A stretch of 64,000 bases of DNA, from the NCBI GenBank assembly GCA_024704175.1, contig CP085629.1:6014001-6078000 (forward strand), in the 5' to 3' direction. The position numbers and the translations under genes were made by a program. Origin of the DNA: Paenibacillus sp. P25 (GTDB lineage: Bacteria; Bacillota; Bacilli; Paenibacillales; NBRC-103111). Below, piece by piece: positions 27,766-36,640 of the stretch. Every line of letters begins with the position of its first letter. Position 1 is the first letter of the stretch. The notes under the pieces are model-generated. The model searched no databases. It was not told the origin of the DNA and saw only the letters and a list, made by a program, of their open reading frames with translations.

Positions 27766-28275
27766 ATGATCATCGAAACCAAAATCGTCGAGAAGCCTGC
27801 CTTCAGCGTCATTGGCATCACCGAAACGATCCATATTGATCCGTCTCTGCCGCCCTCCGAGAACGCCATTGCCAAACTTTGGGGCGGATTCGTCAAGCGC
27901 ATTCCGGAAATCCCGGGTCTCCTCGGCTGGCGCAGCTTCGGTCTCATGCTTCAAAATCCGGACAACCCACCCGGCGCGCCATTCGAATATACGGCCGCCG
28001 CGCAAATCTATGAGGACGGCGTGATCCCGGAGGGGATGACGCGCATCGAAGTGCCGGCCGCACTTTATATCGTGCTGACTTATCGCGGTCCGCTTGACGG
28101 AATTCGCGATGCGTTCAGACATTTCTGGGGACATTGGTCGCCGAACAACCCCTACGAATACGACGGCGGCATTCGAACCGGCAAATATGAATTCGAATTT
28201 TACGACCAGCGCTACACGCGACCGGATGATCCGAACTCCGAAATAGATTTGTATTTCCCCATTCGGAAGAAATAA
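27766..28275 (+). CDS. GyrI-like / AraC effector-binding domain protein
   Basis: Intact, 169 residues. IIETKIVEKPAFSVIGITETIH is the opening strand of the GyrI-like (SHS2) fold; ALYIVLTYRGPLDGIRDAFRHFW and the acidic ending SEIDLYFPIRKK (the E-x-D/E-x-x-P end typical of these domains) follow. Stand-alone versions bind or hydrolyse small hydrophobic molecules. No HTH is attached. The start ATG 27766 has no clear SD. The 218 bases upstream keep an open frame, but the sequence there does not look like protein. Confidence 0.78.
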   Translation: MIIETKIVEKPAFSVIGITETIHIDPSLPPSENAIAKLWGGFVKRIPEIPGLLGWRSFGLMLQNPDNPPGAPFEYTAAAQIYEDGVIPEGMTRIEVPAALYIVLTYRGPLDGIRDAFRHFWGHWSPNNPYEYDGGIRTGKYEFEFYDQRYTRPDDPNSEIDLYFPIRKK

Positions 28276-28301
28276 CCCCAGTCGGTCATAAGCGATGGAG
28301 G

Positions 28302-28324
28302 AAACGGAACCGATTCTTCCGTTT
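28302..28324 (+). terminator. Weak terminator after GyrI-like gene
   Basis: Arms AAACGGAA / TTCCGTTT followed by TTTAATT, 27 bases past the stop and just before the IS element. Confidence 0.4.
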
Positions 28325-28351
28325 AATTCGGTGCACCGGCACGCCAAAAGG

Positions 28352-29849
28352 AAAAAAGTCCACCCTCTAAACTGGACCCCTTGTCAAGGACACTTGAAAA
28401 AGAGGATTAAGCAGCACTCAAGAGATGATTCCTGTATTGCACAGGAGTCATCTTTTTTAATCCCCATTGGTACCTGTAGTGGTTGTAGTAGCGAATGTAT
28501 CGCTTAATTTCACGTTCTAACTCTGCGAGATTCTTGCAGTCCCGGCTTTTTACATGGTCTTTCATATGACCGAAGAAAGATTCTTGAGGGGCATTATCCC
28601 AGCAGTTTCCTCGCCTGGACATGGATTGTCCGAGCCCTTTGGATTTTAATAGATTCTGGTAGATAGGGCTGGTGTAGTGGTCGCCTTGATCGGAATGGAT
28701 GAAGGCCTCCTTATGGAGCTTAAAACGCTTCTGTTTCATTAGCGACTCCACGGTTTCAGTGGCCAGAGGCAGATGAAGGGTGGGGGATAGATTTTGAGCC
28801 AGAAGCTCACCTGTGGATGCATCCAGAATGGTCGAAAAATACGCCATCTGAGAATTGCCGTACGGAAGGTATGTAATATCGGTTAGCAGTGCGAGGCCGG
28901 GAATGCCTTTCTTGAAATCCCTCTGCAGCATGTTTTCAAGTGTGCGGTGCTCTTGAGTAGCCTTGGCCATCCGGCGGTAAGGATTCGCTCTCCGATGCGG
29001 GCATACAAGGTTAAACTTGCGCATCAGTCTTCGAATCCGCTTCAGATTGTAAACCGTATGGTACTCCTGCTCCAGGGTCATCTTAATGGACCGAGAGCCC
29101 TTCTTAAAGCCCCGCTTATGAAACGCCTTTTTGATCAGGTCGCCTGCCTTCTCGTCCGCCTGCTTACGCGCCAGTCGTTTGTCTGCGGAACGGAGGTAGT
29201 TATAATATCCCGAACGAGACACGCCAAGCAGGTCACAAAAATAACGTGTCATTCGCTCACGGCCATTCTTCACCACATGCCGGATCAGCTCAAAACACTC
29301 ACTCGGGTTTAGGTCTTTTCCGTTTGCTAACAGCCTCCTTTCGTTCTTGTCTAACTTTTTTACGTATGCCAGTTGCTCCTCCAGGAGCCTGATTTTGGCC
29401 TCCTGCTTCGCGATGATCTCCTCTTTGGACAAGGGGCGTTTTGAAGGACGCAGGGCAGCTTCCTTGCGCGAGTCCGCCAATCCGATGATACCGTCCTTCT
29501 CGTACGCTTTCTTCCACCGGTCGGCACATTGCTCCACCCGTTTCATTCCGAGCATCTCTACATCGAATCCGTTCGCTTCGAAAATCTCCCTGGGTGTCCG
29601 GCCCAGTAAATATTGATCGATAAACAGACGCTTGAATTCATCGGCATAAGTGATCGACTTCTCGCTTACCCGCAGAACATATGGGTTTGCTGATAATTGT
29701 TCCCGTTCGCTTGGATTAAAATGTTTCTTGCTCATTTTGCCCGCCCCCTATAGCTAATTCCAGTATACAAAAAGGCCCCCACAGCCTAAACACTTTTTTC
29801 AAAGTGTCTAGACTATGGGGACCAGTTTACTCAAGGTTGGACTTTTTTT
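28352..29849 (-). mobile_element. IS3-family insertion sequence, apparently complete
   Basis: About 1.5 kb. The ends match as imperfect inverted repeats: AAAAAAGTCCACCCTC...TAAACTGGACCCC at the left and, reading inward, AAAAAAAGTCCAACC...TAAACTGGTCCCC at the right. Both are followed by similar GACACTT segments. The exact tips and any 3-4 base target duplication cannot be fixed because of the A/T runs. The right end is 16 bases from the pdxA stop. The transposase frame is unbroken, unlike many chromosomal genes here, suggesting either recent insertion or good luck with sequence errors. Confidence 0.8.
28407..29735 (-). CDS. IS3-family transposase, single ORF
   Basis: Intact, 442 residues. The N-terminal HTH region is about residues 30-95 (LLGRTPREIFEANGFDV, VEQCADRWKKAYEKDGIIGL). 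A Leu-zipper-like coiled coil reads EEIIAKQEAKIRLLEEQLAYVKKL, then the HTH_21 region and rve domain. The catalytic DDE residues are visible in LLTDITYLPYG, FIHSDQGDHYTSPIYQ and GNCWDNAPQESFFGHMK. OrfA-like and OrfB-like parts are in one frame, so no programmed -1 frameshift is needed, unlike most IS3 elements. It is transcribed in the same direction as the pdxA cluster. Confidence 0.93.
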   Translation of the reverse strand: MSKKHFNPSEREQLSANPYVLRVSEKSITYADEFKRLFIDQYLLGRTPREIFEANGFDVEMLGMKRVEQCADRWKKAYEKDGIIGLADSRKEAALRPSKRPLSKEEIIAKQEAKIRLLEEQLAYVKKLDKNERRLLANGKDLNPSECFELIRHVVKNGRERMTRYFCDLLGVSRSGYYNYLRSADKRLARKQADEKAGDLIKKAFHKRGFKKGSRSIKMTLEQEYHTVYNLKRIRRLMRKFNLVCPHRRANPYRRMAKATQEHRTLENMLQRDFKKGIPGLALLTDITYLPYGNSQMAYFSTILDASTGELLAQNLSPTLHLPLATETVESLMKQKRFKLHKEAFIHSDQGDHYTSPIYQNLLKSKGLGQSMSRRGNCWDNAPQESFFGHMKDHVKSRDCKNLAELEREIKRYIRYYNHYRYQWGLKKMTPVQYRNHLLSAA

Positions 29850-29865
29850 GTGCACAACTGCCTGC

Positions 29866-30858
29866 TCACCGCTTCGGCGCGAGCTCGATCGCCTGCTTCA
29901 GCGCTTCCTTCATGCTCTGCTCGTCGGCGATGCCTTTGCCCGCGATATCGAAGGCCGTGCCGTGGTCGACGCTTGTCCGGATGATCGGCAGGCCGACCGT
30001 GATGTTCACGCCCGCCTCCAGGCCGAGCACCTTGATCGGGCCATGGCCTTGATCGTGGTACATCGCCACGACAATGTCGAAGTCGCCCCGCGTCGCCCGG
30101 AAGAAGAGCGTGTCCGCCGGCAGTGGACCGGACGCCAGAATGCCCTCTTGCTGAGCCCGCTGCACGCCGGGAATGACCTTCTCCTCCTCTTCGCCGTAAC
30201 CGAACAGTCCGTTCTCCCCGGCATGGGGGTTGATCCCGCATACGGCGATCCGCGGCGCTTCATAGCCGGCTTTCTTCAACGTTTCGTGCGCCAGGCGGAT
30301 TACCTTGTAGACCCGGTCCGGGTTGATCTGCTTCACGGCGTCGATGATCCCCACGTGTGTCGTCACATGGATGACCTTGAGCTTAGGGGCGGACAGCATC
30401 ATCGAATAATCCTTCGTTCCCGTCAGCTCGGCCAGAATTTCCGTGTGGCCCGGGTAAATATGCCCGCCTTTGTGCAGCGCCTCTTTGTTCAGCGGCGCCG
30501 TACAGATGGCATCGATCTCGCCGCCGTTCGCGAGCTCGATCGCTTTCTTCAAATACATGAACGCGGCGTGGCCCGCCTCGGCGGATACGCGCCCGAACGG
30601 CAGATCGGCAGGGAGCAGGTTCAAATCAAGGCAGTCCACCGTGCCGTACTCGTACTTCGCTTCCGCAGGGGACGCGATCGAGCGCACCTTCAGCGTGCTG
30701 CTCACCACTTGAGCCGCCCGCTCGAGCAGCTTCGCATCGCCGATAACAAAAGGCCGGCGGCTCTCATACAAGCCCGCATCGTTCAAAGCCTTCATAATAA
30801 TCTCAGGGCCAACGCCCGCTCCGTCACCCATCGTAATCCCAACCACCGGACTATACAT
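29866..30858 (-). CDS. pdxA2: PdxA2-type 4-phosphate dehydrogenase (acid-sugar branch)
   Basis: Intact, 330 residues. PdxA fold motifs: GITMGDGAGVGPEI, metal and substrate residues in APLNKEALHKGGHIYPGHTE, His in VIHVTTHVGI, GINPHAGENGLFG and AMYHDQGHGPIKVLG. PdxA oxidises 4-hydroxythreonine-4-phosphate in vitamin B6 synthesis. When next to a DUF1537 kinase, as here with an eight-base overlap, the PdxA2 branch instead oxidatively decarboxylates D-threonate- or D-erythronate-4-phosphate to dihydroxyacetone phosphate. The catabolic role is inferred from context. Confidence 0.88.
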   Translation of the reverse strand: MYSPVVGITMGDGAGVGPEIIMKALNDAGLYESRRPFVIGDAKLLERAAQVVSSTLKVRSIASPAEAKYEYGTVDCLDLNLLPADLPFGRVSAEAGHAAFMYLKKAIELANGGEIDAICTAPLNKEALHKGGHIYPGHTEILAELTGTKDYSMMLSAPKLKVIHVTTHVGIIDAVKQINPDRVYKVIRLAHETLKKAGYEAPRIAVCGINPHAGENGLFGYGEEEEKVIPGVQRAQQEGILASGPLPADTLFFRATRGDFDIVVAMYHDQGHGPIKVLGLEAGVNITVGLPIIRTSVDHGTAFDIAGKGIADEQSMKEALKQAIELAPKR

Positions 30859-32160
30859 TCACATTCGCTCCCTTCAAAATTTGCATCGCATTCCATAAAG
30901 ACGACGGGTTCCCGAACGCCCCCGCCTTCGTCACCGCCGCCAGCCCCCCGGCGCCGATCAGACGCCCGAGCGGAATCCCCGGCTCCACCTCGGCGACCAG
31001 CTCGATCCCGTGAACGCCCAGATGCCGGCAGACCGCCTTCGCCGTGTCTCCGCCGGTAAGCACCAGCCCCTGCAGCCGGCACGAGCCGACAAGCCGGGCC
31101 GCCACTTCCCCGAGTGCGTCCGCGATCTTGCCCGATACGCCGGAAGGGTCAAGCCCCCGTTCCGCTCCAAGACGCTGGGCCGAAAGCACCTGCTCGGGAG
31201 AAGTCCCGGCGAACAAGGATACATCCGACCCGGCCTGAAGCGCCCCGGAGAGGACGCTATAGCAGCGCTCCTTCTCCTCCGCTTCCCGCTCGGCGGAAGC
31301 CAGCGACCGGATCGGGTCCAGCTCGGCCGGCACGATACCCTCCTGCCCGTTCACCGCGGCCACCTGCTCGCGGGTCACCTTCGAGACGCTCCCTGCCACC
31401 AGCATAACGGGCAGCTTTCCGTCCGGCTCCTGCGAAGCCGTCTCAGCCGCGTCCGGCCCTTCGCCCATCGGCAAATATTCGGCCAGCCCCGCCGAGCCCG
31501 CCCACAGAAACCGCCGCCCGTACGCGGGTACCAGCTCCGCGATCCGCTGCATATCCTCATCGCTCTCCGCGTCGAAGACGATCAGCCCGGCTCCGCCCGC
31601 CAGCGCCTCACGGATCCGCGAATCAACAGCCTCCGGGCCGCCGCGCAGATCGGCCGCGCTCACATTCGCGCTCGTTCTGGTCGATTGACCGGCAAGAAGC
31701 CTGCCGATATCAGCCGTAGGAACGGGCGTCTTGGGATCCCGGGAAATTTCCGTCTCATGGATCGGCACCCCGTTCAAATAATGTACTCCTTCCAGGGTCG
31801 TCCGGCCGATTCGCGGAAAAGCCGGAACCACCATCGCCCCCTCGAAGCCGTACACGTCCAAGACCGCGTCGATTTCCTGCCCGAGATTGCCGCGCAGCGT
31901 GGAATCCATCTTCTTGTATATAAAATCGTAGCCCCTCTGCTTTAAGGCCGCATGACCGCTTCCTTCACACGGCGGTAGGCCTGTTCACCGGGTACGGCCC
32001 TGCTGTCCGTGTCGATCACGATCGTACCCGTTGCAGCCGTATCCCCGGGCAGCCCCGACCAGTCAAAAATCACCTGCGCAGGCGACCCTTTTCTTGCAAT
32101 TTGAACGCCTGAATCGGAGGCTCCCGTCAGATCGTCCGCAATAATCGCCAACCGCTTCAA
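30851..32160 (-). CDS. Four-carbon acid sugar kinase, DUF1537 family (DtnK/DenK-like), one frame break
   Basis: TTG 32160 with GGGAGGGGAG upstream starts LKRLAIIADDLTGASDSGVQIA, the family's substrate-binding ADDxTGA motif. KKMDSTLRGNLGQEIDAVLD and VPAFPRIGRTTLEGVHYLNG follow. The C-terminal nucleotide-binding part has VLTGGDTAKAVCRHLG and the final AGAFGNPSSL. The frame breaks near 31945. These enzymes phosphorylate D-threonate, D-erythronate or L-erythrulose-type acids at O4 using ATP. With PdxA2 and the KdgT-like permease it forms a compact uptake-kinase-dehydrogenase pathway. Which acid is used cannot be read from the sequence. Confidence 0.87.
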
Positions 32161-32200
32161 AACTGCTCCCCTCCCGCTTGTCACGTACAAAAATAACAGG

Positions 32201-32237
32201 TGCCCCGGACGGTCCTTCAGAGGAACGCCGGGACACG
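32201..32237 (-). promoter_or_regulatory. Hairpin between permease and kinase genes
   Basis: Arms GTGCCCCGG / CCGGGACAC flank a 19-base loop in the 87-base gap. There is no T run, so it looks more like an mRNA processing or stability hairpin than a full terminator. Confidence 0.35.
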
Positions 32238-32247
32238 GTAAACCGCC

Positions 32248-33206
32248 TTAGGAACCGGATGCGCCGGCTCCGATCCGCTTCGCCCACCAAGCGGTGACGA
32301 TCGGCACCAGGATCGCCGTCACGATGACGCAGGATGCCACAAGCGCCGTCGCCGTCTGTACCACCGGCGCATAGGCGGCATTGGCGGCGACTACCGCCGC
32401 AGGAACGCCTGCCGCATTGCCCGCCGTTGAAGCCGCGGCCAAGCCCGCGATGCCGCTCCCACCCGTCAGGCGGTCGGTGAACAGCAAGGCCAGACCGGTA
32501 ATAACCACAACCGAGATGCCCAGCAGGACGCCGAGCAGACCCGCCTGCCATACGTTTTTCAAATTCAGGCCGGCCCCCAGCGCAAAGGCGAAGAAAGGCA
32601 CCAGCACGGGAACGGCTTTTCCGAGAAACTCGCGAAGCTCTTTGTCCAAATTCCCCAGAATCATGCCGACGACCAGAGGAAGAATGGCGCCGACCAGCGT
32701 CTGCCAAGGGAAAGCCGCGAGACCGGCGACACCCAGCGTAATCATGGTGAGGAACGGCCCGGACTCCAGACTCATGATGGAGTAGGCGCCGACATCCTCC
32801 TTCTTGCCGAACTGCCCCATCAAGGCCATATACAAACCGCCGTTGGTATCGTTCATCGCCGCTACAATTGCCACAACGGACAGGCCGGCGAATAATCCGC
32901 TTTCAATCATGCCCTCACCGAGGAATTTCGCCGCAATGAAGCCGACGATGATCGCCGTAAGAATCTTGGTTCCTAGCAGCGTGCCGCCCTTTTTCAAGAT
33001 ATAGGGGTGGATTTAAAATCGATCGTCGAGCCCATACAAACGTAGAAGACCGCCAAAATCGGCAGCGATCCGGTCATCAGGGCGCCGGTAAACGATCCGA
33101 AGGTCTTGGGGATCGACGGGAACAAGGTGTTGATAATGGCGCCAAGCAGCGGCGGCACGATCATCATTCCGCCCGGGATCCGTTCAATGCTCGCTTTAAT
33201 TTTCAC
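32248..33206 (-). CDS. 2-keto-3-deoxygluconate permease (KdgT) family transporter, one frame break
   Basis: GTG 33206 follows TTGGAGGGC. It reads KIKASIERIPGGMMIVPPLLGAIINTLFP, the KdgT opening. AVFYVCMGSTIDFKSTP follows, then a break near 33000, and LKKGGTLLGTKILTAIIVGF, MNDTNGGLYMALMGQFG and LTGGSGIAGLAAASTAGNAAGVPAAV. Ten hydrophobic segments, about 320 residues. KdgT members are proton symporters for sugar acids. Placed before the kinase and PdxA2, this one probably imports the four-carbon acid rather than ketodeoxygluconate, although a link to the pectate lyase pathway is possible. Confidence 0.87.
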
Positions 33207-33254
33207 AGGAAGCCCTCCAAGGTGTATTGTATTATTTTGCAACAAACAGCTTCG

Positions 33255-33267
33255 TGTAAGCGTTACA
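33255..33267. promoter_or_regulatory. cre-like palindrome at the kdgT-type promoter
   Basis: TGTAAGCGTTACA is palindromic around GCG and one base shorter than the CcpA cre consensus. It covers the expected +1 region just downstream of the -10 box, where a repressor would block transcription. Confidence 0.4.
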
Positions 33268-33272
33268 TTTAA

Positions 33273-33302
33273 ATTATACCCGGAAGTCTCCCTGCCCATC
33301 AA
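33273..33302 (-). promoter_or_regulatory. Sigma-A promoter of the acid-sugar operon
   Basis: On the minus strand TTGATG, 18 bases, TATAAT: -35 at 33302-33297 and -10 at 33278-33273. It is 67 bases upstream of the permease start. I see no -24/-12 (GG/GC) sigma-54 promoter. Confidence 0.65.
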
Positions 33303-33308
33303 TGCCGA

Positions 33309-35149
33309 TTATGTTTCATTTTTAAACATTTTATTGAGCCTTCTCCACAAAGTCGAACGGTTAATGCCCAGCCTCTTGCAGGCTTTGGACTGATTCATCC
33401 CTTCCTCCTGCAGCACATGCCACAGGATTCGCTCCTCAATTTCCTCCAGGTCGCCGCTGAGGTCGATCGGGGTCATCACGGCAGACGGGGCCGGAGCGCC
33501 GGGGATTTGCCTCAGCCGTTCCCAAATCTCACTTACCTCGTCCCATTCCGTATAATGCCCTTTGGTCAGTATCATCATTTCCTGCACCAGATTCTCCAGC
33601 TCCGTTAAATTGCCGGGCCAATCATACTGGATGAGCCGCTCCAGCACGGCCTCCCGCATCCCTACAATCTGTTTGCCCGTACGGGAGTTGTAGTCCGCGA
33701 TCATGACCCGGATCATCTCCTCGATATCTTCCGGTCGGTCGCGCAGCGGAGGCACGCTCAGATGCAGCTCGCCGAGCGCCGTGATCAGCTCCTGGTTATA
33801 TTCGGGCCTATGATGCAGCTTGGTCATAGGGGTCGTCGATGAGGCGATAAAACGGAAGTTCTTGCCGCCGCGGATCACCTGCGGCCATCGGTCCTGCGCC
33901 GCCCGGCTGAGCCGGTCGGCATGCTTCAGATAGAGCGTCCCCGCGAATCCCCCTTCCATCAACCCGGGAGCCTGGGCGGTGCCGGTGAGCAGCATGTCCC
34001 ATTCCTCATCGGTCACCTCGCCGCAGGAAATCATATAGAAGCCTTGATCCCGGCGTTTCCCCGCCGAGTGAATCGCTTGAGCCAGAGCGGATTTGCCGGT
34101 GCCCCGCTCTCCCGAAATCCAGACGCTCCGGTCCGAATCCGCGAACTTCTTGGCGCGGCTGATTGCCTTCTGCAGCGTGGGGCTCGAACCGATCAGCTGC
34201 GTGAACGTGGCCAGCCGCGAAGGAAGGTAGGCCGCAAAGCGCCGGTCGGTGCGCCATTTTTCCAGCGATTCCAGATAAACCAGGTACCCGGTCTCCCCGG
34301 GCCCCCGCAGAGCGACGGTGGCCTTGTACTGCTCGTCGTTCAGATGCACGTAATGCTCCGATTCCGCGTAAGGCTCGCTCCTCCTCCGACCGCTTGATCA
34401 AATCCGCCAAGGCCGGCGAAGACAACACCAGATTGGTGCCGCGGAGCTCGCTCCTCCGGCCCGCCCAGAAGGCGGGCGGCGTCCCGGTTGACATACCGGA
34501 TGCTTCTCGTCTCATCCAGCACGAGAATCCCCGCTCGTCCGAGTCCAGCGACCGGTTCAAGAAACGGGCTTTTTCCTCACCCTTCTTATGCACGTCGTAA
34601 ACGCGGCGGACCTCCCCGAACATGTCCGAAATCGACTCCCGCCCGGAAGTGATCAGAATGCCCCGGTAGCCCATCGTCTGCGCGGTACGGACGGTGACCA
34701 TATCGCCGAGAACCAGCTGTACGCCGGATTGAAAAGCGCGCCGGAGCGCGCCCTCGACCTCCGCCTCCTCCTCAATCGGATAGGAAGGGATTTGGAAGTC
34801 CAGCAGGCTCGACACCTCCGCTACGCCGCGGCAGATCGAAGGAAAGCCGATGATCGCCACCTTGGAATTCGCGTTCTTCACGAGCGTCAGCGACCTTTAA
34901 AATATCGTAGCCCGACACGGGAATATCCACGACCGGCAGGTTTACGTGCTTGCGGATCACGGTCGCCGTGCCGCCCCGGCTGACGATGATGTCGTAGCCC
35001 TGCTGCTCCGCATGCCGCACGAGCGGAACGGCTTCATGCAGGTCGGCCGCCTCCACGTCCATTTCGATGGCATCTTCGTTTTGCGCCATTTCGAGCAGCA
35101 GGTCCTTGAGGCCCGGGTAAGGTGCTATAGCCAGTACACGTATTTTCAT
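33309..35149 (-). CDS. PrpR-N / AAA+ / Fis-type regulator with degenerate AAA+ domain, several frame breaks
   Basis: ATG 35149 (GGAGGAC upstream) starts a PrpR_N sensor domain, residues ~1-180: IRVLAIAPYPGLKDLLLEMA, DIIVSRGGTATVIRKHVNLPVVDI, MGYRGILITSGRESISDMF. A PAS-like part (ILVLDETRSIRYVNRDAARLL), the AAA+ region and a Fis-type HTH (MNQSKACKRLGINRSTLWRRLNKMF) follow. Breaks near 34900, 34525 and 34370. Walker A is SGERGTGKSALAQ. The GAFTGA loop that contacts sigma-54 is absent, and Walker B reads GTLYLKHADRL instead of GTLFLDE. It is therefore probably a DNA-binding regulator that does not remodel sigma-54. It likely controls the downstream acid-sugar genes. Confidence 0.8.
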
Positions 35150-35374
35150 AGGAGTCCTCCAGATATGTTGCAAAATGAATCGATTTAAGATTAGTATACA
35201 CCAATTCGGGTGGAGGAGTTAGGGGGCGATTCTGCTTTTAAGGATGCAAAAAGCATCCACCGCGGAAGACCAACTGCACCGGGTTGAGCTTTAAAGAAAA
35301 GATCATCTTGAACCCATATGATTCCATCCTTGATAATAAAAGGGGACTATCGATGACCTTCTCAGGCGTTCTTG

Positions 35375-35560
35375 GGCGTGGGCGCAACTGAAGAAATGGA
35401 TGGACCGTTTCAATGGGGTGGCAACCAAATATTTAGAACATTACCTGGCATGGTTCCGCTATATCGACAGCAAGGAGTATGAGAACACAGCGTCGAATAA
35501 GAAAAAACATGTTGGTGTCTTCATGCCTGTTTTCTGCAAAGGATACGAACGCTAGACTTC
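35375..35560 (+). pseudogene. IS1595-type transposase remnant (C-terminal end)
   Basis: The plus strand reads QLKKWMDRFNGVATKYLEHY then LAWFRYIDSKE, the conserved C-terminal end of IS1595-family transposases (RF.GV.TKYL..YL.WF). It is followed by a decayed tail. The upstream catalytic domain is missing and no terminal repeats were recognised. It marks the edge of an AT-richer patch (35.2-36.6 kb). Confidence 0.65.
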
Positions 35561-35688
35561 GACGGATGGCTTACTGTTGAACGGGCAGGATACCGCAACG
35601 GGAGGAAAACGGAATCCAAATCCAGAATAACCAAGTAACTGGTTTATGTCTCCTGCTATTGATTATTATGAAAACTGAGGTGATTATT

Positions 35689-36063
35689 GTGGAAGAGTTA
35701 CTTTCACGAATGAAGCATAAACACGGAAGGATAATTGACGGAAGGCGACATTTCTGGGACGTAGAAAAACTGTGGGAGTTATCTAAGAACTTACCCGTTC
35801 ATAAAATCATGATTGATTCAATAAAGGAACTTGATCAGGATTGTTGGTTTAAAGATAGTGGGAGTAGACCAATTCCAACTATACGGAATGTTGCGTTTCA
35901 TTGTCAGCGGATTATCAACGCAAACATGGAGTACCCAATATTATTATGTTCAGATGGACAATTAATTGATGGGGGACATAGAATTGCAAAAGCATTAATT
36001 GATGGGAAAAGTGAAATTGATGCCGTCTATATTACATTGCCAACGGCCGATGTGATTCAATGA
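35689..36063 (+). CDS. ParB/sulfiredoxin-fold small protein
   Basis: I place the start at GTG 35689, five bases after TGAGGTGAT; an upstream ATG 35668 lacks an SD. The 124 residues contain WDVEKLWELSKNLPVHKIMI and then LLCSDGQLIDGGHRIAKALI, the ParB-N-like box (usually DG..I.DG.HR..KA). No HTH is present, so it is not a partition ParB. Such single-domain proteins occur widely next to mobile or toxin-antitoxin genes, with unknown roles. The local base composition is clearly more AT-rich than the neighbours and it follows a transposase remnant, suggesting transfer. Confidence 0.7.
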   Translation: MEELLSRMKHKHGRIIDGRRHFWDVEKLWELSKNLPVHKIMIDSIKELDQDCWFKDSGSRPIPTIRNVAFHCQRIINANMEYPILLCSDGQLIDGGHRIAKALIDGKSEIDAVYITLPTADVIQ

Positions 36064-36640
36064 AGAACTCTTTTTCGTGTAAAGTTACCTTTCAAAAAAA
36101 CTGAATTTAGCTTTGTACATCAGCAATAAACCGTGACATCGAGATCTGAATTCGGAATCGGCTTTGATACTTTGTTGCAATCAGATTTTAAAAAGCAACC
36201 TCCAAATTAAGTCCTAATGTGCGAATGTAATCATTCAACGGGTACGCTAGCTTAATAAACCGCCCATTACGGGGCGGTTATATTTTTGGCTGAAAATCAA
36301 CATTAAGAATTAACAAAGCCCATTTGTAAAAGAAAGCGCAACCTTTTATCGTCCCGGCAGAAACTTATTTTGCAATTTTGATACTTGGTTATATCGGTTT
36401 ATCTCCTCATACGGGACCAAATATTGGGACTGGACCACAGAGCCCAAACTTTCCGGCGATTCTTAAGTTCGTTACGTTAGGGATTCAAACGGAGAAGGAT
36501 GCCACAATCACTGCATTTCCCCGGTTACTCCCGTAAATGCTCTTGGTCCTCCCGGCGTACCTGAACGATGAAAGGATTATGATTACCTCTTGCTGGATAT
36601 CCTACCAAGGAAGATCTTACTCCATGGAGGCATCGCGGAT
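36064..36640. other. AT-rich gap between ParB-like and DUF3231 genes
   Basis: 577 bases without a supported gene. A hairpin terminator lies at 36258-36290. From about 36360 there are short degraded stretches (for example VTPVNALGPPGVPER in one plus-strand frame) that may be remains of a gene, but I cannot name it. Confidence 0.5.
36258..36290 (+). terminator. Terminator in the AT-rich gap
   Basis: Arms AACCGCCC / GGGCGGTT followed by ATATTTTT, about 195 bases past the ParB-like stop. Confidence 0.7.

Noticed and set aside
28329..29855. GTGCAC on both sides of the IS3 element as a target duplication
   Set aside because: The copies lie at different distances from the inverted repeat ends (about 17 and 1 bases), so they are probably coincidental.
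33206..33308. Sigma-54 promoter expected beside a PrpR-type regulator
   Set aside because: No GG-N10-GC -24/-12 element is visible; a clear sigma-A promoter is present instead.
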